Assembly (NCBI GenBank): GCA_963854835.1
Contig: OY978525.1
Location: forward strand, 107,392,917 to 107,456,916
DNA: 64,000 nt
Direction of reading: 5' to 3'
Source: Megamerina dolium
Taxonomy: Eukaryota > Arthropoda > Insecta > Diptera > Megamerinidae
Every line of letters starts with the position of its first letter. Positions within the stretch are counted from its first letter, which is position 1. This document shows, piece after piece, positions 57,718-64,000 of the stretch. Made by a program: the position numbers and the translations under genes. The notes beneath the pieces were generated by a model that was not told the DNA's origin, did no database searches, and saw only the letters and a program-made list of their open reading frames with translations.

Positions 57718-57940
57718 CCACCTTGATCAAAAAGTTCCCGGAATAACCACCATGTGGCGCTCCCAACGTTCCAATTTGAGTTTTGAGATGTACTCTTTTG
57801 CAAATGTCAAGCTTTGACACTAAGATTTAGAGGAAATATCAACAACAGATGTACCAACCAACAAAAAAAAAACAGATCTCAAATTGGAACGATAGGAGCG
57901 CCACACGGTAGTTATTCCGGGAACTTTTTGATCAAAGTGG
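57718..57940. mobile_element. TA-flanked MITE with 63-bp inverted repeats (mariner type)
   Basis: The arms at 57718-57780 and 57878-57940 are complementary over about 63 bases with a few mismatches: CCACCTTGATCAAAAAGTTC, then CCGGAATAACCACCATGTGG, against CCACTTTGATCAAAAAGTTC, then CCGGAATAACTACCGTGTGG. They surround a loop of about 97 bases. TA lies on both sides (57716-57717 and 57941-57942). The TTGATCAAAAAGTTC end type and TA target fit mariner-derived MITEs. No coding sequence. Confidence 0.92.
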
Positions 57941-57942
57941 TA

Positions 57943-59503
57943 TGTACATCTAAATTATGATCAAGTAAATACTACATAGTATTATGTTTTGTGGTTAGGT
58001 GGTGCATATCAAGTCAATATCACGTATCTACTAGCTAAGATTTTATATTCATTAAGTATGTAATAATGAAAGTTGGATACCTATTTTGTGGAGTATCATA
58101 AAGTCATGCATCAAAGAAGTGGAAAATCAACATTATTTGTTGCGCAGCTCAATAGTCACGCATTATAGGGGCAAAATGTACGATCGATCCCCTTACATTT
58201 TTTTCTTCCCAACTATTAGCGTATTTATCCCTAGTCTCTACTCCTTAGGATGGCTTCCATACAAGATTTAAATTGTTTATCATTATCACCCACCCCCATT
58301 AATAATTTCCTTAACAATTGCAAAGTGTTTGATTGCATATTAAAGTATAAAAGCGATAAAATTTAATATTAAGTGTTTAGAAAATAGTAAAATTATATGG
58401 GGCTGCATATAAATTACTATTTTTTATGTACTATATTATTTATTAATAATTAATGGTTTGGCATTAAAACTATTAGTCACAAGTAAGTTGAGATACTTTA
58501 TGATTATAAGTAGTTAATGTATAATTGCTATTAATTATTGTTGTTGTGAATCAAAAACGACTACATAACAAGGTTTTCCTTAATTTATTTTATTACTAAC
58601 AATATGATCGTTTGGATTTTCAATATGAATGCAAATCCATAAGTAATCCCTAATACTCACCCTATACTCCTAACATCGTGTTTTTTGCTAAAAGTATAAA
58701 GAATATATTTTTAACAAGTTCCTATGTAATTACTATTATATTTAATTTAAATTTTCATGCAAATACGAAAATATCATATTTAAATCAATGAACCTTTCAC
58801 CTCCTCTTATCGATTTGATTAGATTATGATTTCCTATTCATTATTGGGTTAATAATGAAATAATAAATCGCAGTTGAATTAATGAATAAAAACAATCTAA
58901 TTGCAATCGAAAAGTTTATCACTATACTATTGTAGTTACATAGATGCTAAGTTAAAAGTATGTTTTTGTTATTAAAAACATATTCAATTTAATTATACTT
59001 TTGTATTGAACATTTTAATATTGCTTAGTAATATTATTAGCTTACGTACCGTGAGCATAAGTATTAATAAATATTTTACTATACGAAATACAATAATAGA
59101 TTTATTCCAATTAAGCTAATTAACTCAAAGTAAATGTAATACTTGTAACAATACAATTTACTACAGTGCCAATACGTAGAAGTAGCAGAGAAAAACAACG
59201 AGTAGTTTTGAGTGGAGTAGACTTATACTCATATTCTCTTGTACTACTACTCGCTACTCGTATAACGTGTCAATCAATATCGAGTTCAAAAAGTACGAAC
59301 TCGCACTTCGTACTATGACTTGTCGTCGTCAGTAGTTTATGATAATCTTGATTCGTTGTCATTAGGACGACAGAGAGTCACGATCATGAATTGTTTTTGC
59401 TTTTCAATACAAAATGAATTATTTCGTAAAATCCTCTCGCAGGCGGTCACGAAACGAACGGACATCAGCAAGCTAATCAAAGAGTCATATTACAGTGTTG
59501 AAT
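57943..59503. other. AT-rich spacer
   Basis: No gene recognised. Around 59190-59310 the word ACGAGTA/TACTCGT and related strings occur repeatedly in both orientations (GTACTACTACTCGCTACTCG), giving local dyad symmetry of unknown meaning. Confidence 0.45.
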
Positions 59504-60090
59504 ATATACACGGTGCGACAATTATGTATTAAGACTGCCTCTAGAAAACATAATTAAAACACGATATCTGCTAATTTTTCGGTATATTTACTCGAAATAT
59601 TCTCCTCCTGATTCAATTTCACTTGTTACATCGATTTAATAGTGATTCAAACCCGTGTTCCAGCTCATATTTCGGAATTGCCTCCAGTGCCCTCGTCGAA
59701 GCCCGTTGTATGGTCTGAATGTCATCAAAAAAGCATCCTTTCAACTTCAATTTCAGTTTTGGGAACAAGAAGAAGTCGCACGGTGTCAAATCAGGTAAAT
59801 ACGGTGGGTGATTCAACACACAGACCTGATTCCGAGCCAAAAATTGACGAACAATGAGTGCTGTGTGACTTTTTTCTCTCTTTGCTCCATGTTAAAATTT
59901 CAACATCAAACGAACACGTGTTTTGTAAAATGAATGTCAATAAACATTAAATGTCAACCAAATGCCATAAATTGACAGTTAGTAGAGGAAGGTTGAAGCT
60001 TCAAAACGCATGTGCTCACACATAGATGGCGCGCTTGGTTGCTGAGATATGGTTCGAGTCTTAATACATATTTGTCGCACCTTGTATATA
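59504..60090 (-). mobile_element. Internally deleted mariner-like element keeping the transposase C-terminus
   Basis: The inverted ends CACGGTGCGACAATTATGTA and CAAGGTGCGACAAATATGTA (the reverse complement of the right end) both continue into TTAAGACT. Both lie within TATATA-rich flanks consistent with a TA target. On the minus strand the frame 59619-59840 reads LNHPPYLPDLTPCDFFLFPK, containing the third catalytic Asp, then LKGCFFDDIQTIQRASTRAL and a final helix ending LNRCNK. The N-terminus and the first two aspartates are missing. Total about 587 bases, a non-autonomous derivative. Confidence 0.92.
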
Positions 60091-60091
60091 C

Positions 60092-60876
60092 AATTGTAGT
60101 AAAATCCATATTATCTCGTTAGTTTAACAAGCATTATCACACAAATGACTGTGAAGTGTCAGTTCCCTGCATAGTTACATTCGAAGTAACTGACGTTTGA
60201 TTCTCTGTGTAACATCAATCTAAGTATCATAAACATTCACAAGTTAATTAAAAGGGTTATATCTCTCTTACTCTCTCAAGAGTAGTAGGAAAAGAGCATA
60301 AGTTTCAAAAATATCATGTATTGAGTACTTTCAATGAATCGTAATTTCCGCTATACTTGCCGTTATAAATACTTGCCCATGAAGCATCAGTGCTTGTGCA
60401 GTAAATGAGTGTACTGAGTGTACTCTTATTTACAATGACAATATGCTATGTTACTCTCTACTGCACGAGTGCTTCGAATAATATGGTGGTTACTTAACGT
60501 CCTATATATCATGTGGCTGGAATAAATGAACTGGTTCAGTAACTAGAGAAGCTTGGATGAAGCTTGGATGAAGCTTAGAGTAGCACGTACGTAGTTAATG
60601 ATGTTCGAAATGCGGTGGATAGCAAAAACTAAGGCATATTCTAAATTAATTTGAATGAATATATTAATTCAATTAATAAATTTAAATTTATAATGCAATA
60701 AATTGAAATTAATTTTTTAAATAATTTATTTGATCAATTTCCTCTTTTTTCGGTTTGGTTAGCTGGGCGAAGCAATACTAAAATACTACATATTATGCCG
60801 AAAAATAAAGTAACTTTTGAAGAAACTGTTCCACAGAAATATGATTTCTTGTCTATCTCTGATGTATGGTACATTT
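60092..60876. other. AT-rich spacer
   Basis: A small direct repeat AAGCTTGGATG (two copies near 60549-60570) and A/T-rich sequence. No gene recognised. Confidence 0.45.
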
Positions 60877-61466
60877 GCATTAGAGTGAGCCTAAGCTCTA
60901 GCGAAAATAGTGAATGACATTTTTGTTCACCAATGCCAACAATTTCATTTTAAAAAAATATAGTGCTTCGGACAAGAATCTGGCAAATTACATGATAATT
61001 CGATTGGCCGATCATTTGTCTTGAATATTAATAGTCTATTTTCTGATATCTGAAGCGTTAAATATGACATACGTATTTCAATTTGATATGTCATATTCAG
61101 GCATGCATATTTCAGCGAATAGTTACAGTTCGATTAAGCAATGGACGTTGTAAAACTGAGATCAATTTATAAATTTGTGAAATGAGAATTTACGAATAGA
61201 AAATTTAATACTTTTTATAAATTAAATTGTTTCGAGAGCTATCTACGATATGCATTTGATAAGGTCACATTTCCAAAACTTGTTTTTCTCTTAAGATTAA
61301 GATCTGTCAAACTTTGAATCTCTGTCGGTGAATCACGAGTTAATTTTAATATTATTAATATTATTAATTTATTGAAATTTTGACAGTTGCGCTTTGATGC
61401 ATTAATGGAAAAAACAGTTGGCTGTACTTAAGCGAAAAATTAGTGATGGAGGACCACTCTAACATT
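60877..61466. mobile_element. Possible inverted-repeat element of the TTAGAGTG end type
   Basis: GCATTAGAGTGAGCCT at the left and AGGACCACTCTAACAT at the right (reverse complement ATGTTAGAGTGGTCCT) share TTAGAGTG and CCT. Similar ends bound the elements at 9392-11310 and 40749-41550. The interior is AT-rich, with no transposase. Only the short end match supports it. Confidence 0.35.
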
Positions 61467-61837
61467 CATATGCTTATACATATAACACATATTTTAATCC
61501 ACATGTATACACAGTACATGTAAGCAATTATCCTACCAGAACCAAGCAAAAGATTCATAAGTGTAATTAATTTCACGAAATCTTTTTCGCTATATTCCCT
61601 TTATTAGCATGGTAATCAAAATATACACATATGTTGCATATGTGGCTGTAGATTGATTACAACCAATAAAGTGCAACAATAACTGGTAGATTGTCTAGGT
61701 TACAATCGAATACGAATCGTTTATGTTTGTTAGTAAATATTCGATCCTATATTTCGAAAATAGTTTAAAATTTCACATGACTTCACAATTTTTCTATCAA
61801 AAATATGTTTATTTCGAAGGGACAACAACTACAACAT
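61467..61837. other. AT-rich spacer
   Basis: Nothing recognised. Confidence 0.4.
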
Positions 61838-62070
61838 TCCATGAAAAATTGCTTCTTAAGGAGTTCTGTGACAAAGCTCAGAAAATTGAATGTCAGAAAA
61901 AATGGTTCTGCCGTTCGAAATCGGCAAATATAAGTGAACCGCTATAATACTATCCAAATTCAAAATGCAGGATTGTACTGGAAGAGACGATCGGTAGTAT
62001 CACAATGGACCTTTCTGTCCTAAGTGTGTCATCTGAGAGAGAGAGGGCAGTCATAATATCCAAACCTAAG
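61838..62070 (+). mobile_element. tRNA-derived SINE, body plus type B 3' part
   Basis: Begins ATTCCATGAAAAATTGCTTC and continues through GTGACAAAGCTCAGAAAATT, GTTCTGCCGTTCGAAATCGG and CAAATATAAGTGAACC. After GGAAGAGACGATCGG it follows the type B end: GTAGTATCACAATGG, CCTAAGTGTGTCATCTGAGA and GGGCAGTCATAATATCC, as in the 12.46 kb copy. The head is missing. Confidence 0.75.
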
Positions 62071-62074
62071 CGTT

Positions 62075-63025
62075 TAATATTTTCGAAAAAAGCTCAAAAG
62101 ATGCTGATTAGTTCTGGTGCCTTAGAGAGTGAATGTGCGAAATACATACAACGTTATGTAAATATTATATTGTACCCGATTGTTACCAATATAAATTTTA
62201 TTTTTCCACATTTATGTACGCGTATATTAGCGGATATTTAAATTGAAATTAATTTTTCTCTATGTTTAGTTATTCTCCATGAGTGAATTTTAATTATTGT
62301 TATATGTGTTAAATATTTTATTTCCTCCCCTTCAATGGAGTGATATAATTTCGTTAAAATCCTTTTATGTAAACATTTCTATTACGTTAGTGTAAGCACA
62401 TATTTACAATTGTAGAAGAAATTAATTCATTTAGTTACCTCGATAACTTAATTGTAGTACATCTACCCGTAAAGTTTATTAATCCATGTTGGTTGTGGTC
62501 GTAGTTGTAGTCGTACAATATGATAACTAACTAGGAACAAAACCATATACGAGTATGCATTACATGCATTATTTTATATTATTTTTAATATTTGCCAGAG
62601 TTATACCAGAGATATGTTATGAGTTATTATTTTTATTTTCATGAATCAATCAAGGTTTATGAGCCATTTGAGTATTTCATGAGTCATTGGTTATTTTCAA
62701 AAATAACCAACTAGAGATTCATGAGTATGATGCGAGGTTATCGATTCTATGTTCTGATATGGGTCGTTCTTTTTTAAATCACACAATTTTCAGGAGCTTC
62801 AGATTCAGAAATAAGTTTACACGTGTATCAGAATTGCTCCAGGAAAATTTTTTTTAACGGGTTAAATAACTTTTTTGACAGCGCCAATGAACGCGACATA
62901 TATATTTAAACTATTCAAAATTGTCAAAAGAAAGGAGTGATTTTTTTAGATTTTATATACATTTTTGTTTACCCTGAGGTTTAAATTAGCAAACTAACGA
63001 GCACAGCATGCAAAATGCCATTTTT
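62075..63025. other. AT-rich spacer
   Basis: No gene recognised. Short repeats of ATGAGT/TTATGAG near 62630-62740 are too irregular to name. Confidence 0.45.
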
Positions 63026-63170
63026 ATGGCATTTTTGAGGCGTTTTTGAAGTTAGGTTTGTGTTCACTTAGAATATTATCATGAACATATGGACAAAATT
63101 TTGATGTCACATACTCATCGATGCACTTTTTGATGTGTGGCATTTTTAAGGCGATTTTGAGGTTAGGTTT
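63018..63170. repeat. Short direct duplication
   Basis: GGCATTTTTGAGGCGTTTTT, then GAAGTTAGGTTTGT, near 63033 recurs about 106 bases later as GGCATTTTTAAGGCGATTTT, then GAGGTTAGGTTTGT. An ATGCCATTTTTATGGCAT hairpin sits just before the first copy. Confidence 0.7.
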
Positions 63171-63351
63171 GTATGGGAGGTATTCGCACATGAGCTAATG
63201 TTATCGCTTTCACGCTATATGACAAAAGTATAATAGTAAAATGTTGACCAGTAAAATGTTATCATGCCACATGTACCCTAAAATGGCAGCCAATATTTTT
63301 AATGCGAATTACAGTCCTCTAGAAATATTGGATTTGACAAAAGGACTGCAC

Positions 63352-63519
63352 TGAGGTTTCTTAACGACTGACTGAGGTTTCTTAACGACTGACTGAGGTT
63401 TCTTAACGACTGACTGAGGTTTCTTAACGACTGACTGAGGTTTCTTAACGACTGATTGAGGTTTCTTAACGACTGACTGAGGTTTCTTAACGACTGACTG
63501 AGGTTTCTTAACAATTGAT
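63352..63519. repeat. 21-bp minisatellite, eight units
   Basis: The unit TGAGGTTTCTTAACGACTGA plus C starts at 63352, 63373, 63394, 63415, 63436, 63457, 63478 and 63499. It is nearly invariant: one C-to-T change at the 63457 boundary, and the last unit degenerates. Because 21 is a multiple of 3, the minus strand stays open and encodes LRNLSQS repeats (63299-63574), but there is no other sign of a gene. Confidence 0.97.
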
Positions 63520-64000
63520 GTTTCAGAATGCGCTCACGAGCCTTAAAGTTGAGAAAACAGTGGTTTCTCATCATATTTTTTTCGAAAAATACTTAGTCCC
63601 TACTTCCAAGCTTTCTCAATTTCAGTCTCTTAAGAGGGGCGTCCATATAATAACACCTGAAAATCGATAAATAACTTCATAGCTGCTCAGAAATCGTTTC
63701 GAGCTGGATGAACTGTGAACTCCGATTCTCATTAGTTTTACCTTCTCATGTACACTTGCAACCATACTATTCCACTTACGAGTATTTGAAAATGCATATT
63801 CTGGGAATAGCTAGAGGGATGTTTTCAGAGTACAATGAAGTTGAATCACTGTTTGTGTGACGTCATTGTTTTTTTTACAAATATTTTTATAAAAGCTAAG
63901 GTCAACAATTTTGAAAAAAAAAATATAGTTTTCGCTAGATATTATCCAAAGTTAATTGTTAGTGAATACGATTCGCACGCTATAATATAAATGTGTTATT
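63520..64000. other. Spacer with one transposon-end-like string
   Basis: GAGGGGCGTCCATATAATAA at 63635 resembles the end of the 47.5 kb deleted mariner element (AGGGGCGTCTAAACAGGACT) and may begin another element that leaves the window. GTGTGACGTCATTG near 63856 holds a full TGACGTCA CRE-like octamer. Confidence 0.35.

Noticed and set aside
63352..63519. CRISPR-like regularly spaced repeats
   Set aside because: Units are directly adjacent with no variable spacers, and the sequence is clearly eukaryotic.
63299..63574. Repeat protein LRNLSQS x8, possible leucine-rich or secreted repeat gene
   Set aside because: The frame is an outcome of a 21-bp minisatellite. There is no promoter, signal peptide or sequence diversity between units.

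Overview
This window looks like repeat-rich, host-gene-poor DNA from a higher fly (Diptera, Schizophora; most like a tephritid fruit fly, by inference). It is strongly AT-rich and full of TATA, CATA, CAA and CA simple repeats. It has no operon-like gene packing or bacterial ribosome binding sites. Its only long intact reading frame (584 codons, minus strand, 22645-24399) is a non-LTR retrotransposon reverse transcriptase. I found no convincing multi-exon host gene. Three short stretches (around 27.9-28.0 kb, 31.4 kb and 38.8-38.9 kb) could be first exons or 5' UTRs, so the window may be intergenic or lie in large introns.

Layout. 0-4.4 kb is AT-rich spacer with microsatellites. 4.4-13 kb holds decayed elements: an RNase-H-bearing non-LTR retrotransposon, a CCCTGC-ended MITE, mariner relics, tRNA-derived SINE pieces, and a 1.9 kb element with 18-bp inverted ends that contains a broken IS630/Tc1-mariner transposase. 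13.6-26.2 kb is the densest part. It has four copies of one RTE-like LINE (13.6, 16.1, 22.6 and 25.5 kb), a nearly full-length but broken mariner (17.1-18.1 kb), two more IS630-type transposase relics, and an unusual pair of palindromes at the 5' end of the intact LINE copy. 28.3-30.1 kb is a Tc1-like element with TA-flanked ends and an internally deleted transposase.

30-43 kb is mostly spacer, with a mariner relic, a tandem duplication, a foldback-like repeat (40.7-41.6 kb) and SINE pieces. 43.2-44.8 kb is a fifth LINE copy with a 16-bp flanking duplication. 45.7-46.9 kb is a dispersed repeat with internal tandem structure and a GGAC microsatellite. 47.5-54 kb holds two mariner relics, a hAT-like MITE, a mariner-derived deletion element and two good SINE copies, one with a clear 15-bp target-site duplication. 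57-60 kb holds two more TA-flanked inverted-repeat elements of mariner type. 63.35-63.52 kb is a 21-bp minisatellite.

How the parts relate. The tRNA-like SINE heads supply Pol III promoters. The RTE-like LINE is the only plausible nearby source of reverse transcriptase, and the two share a short 3' tail motif. The short TA-flanked elements are non-autonomous derivatives of mariner elements, whose broken transposases also lie here. I see no new defence, metabolic or signalling system. The points worth a second look are structural features of mobile DNA.
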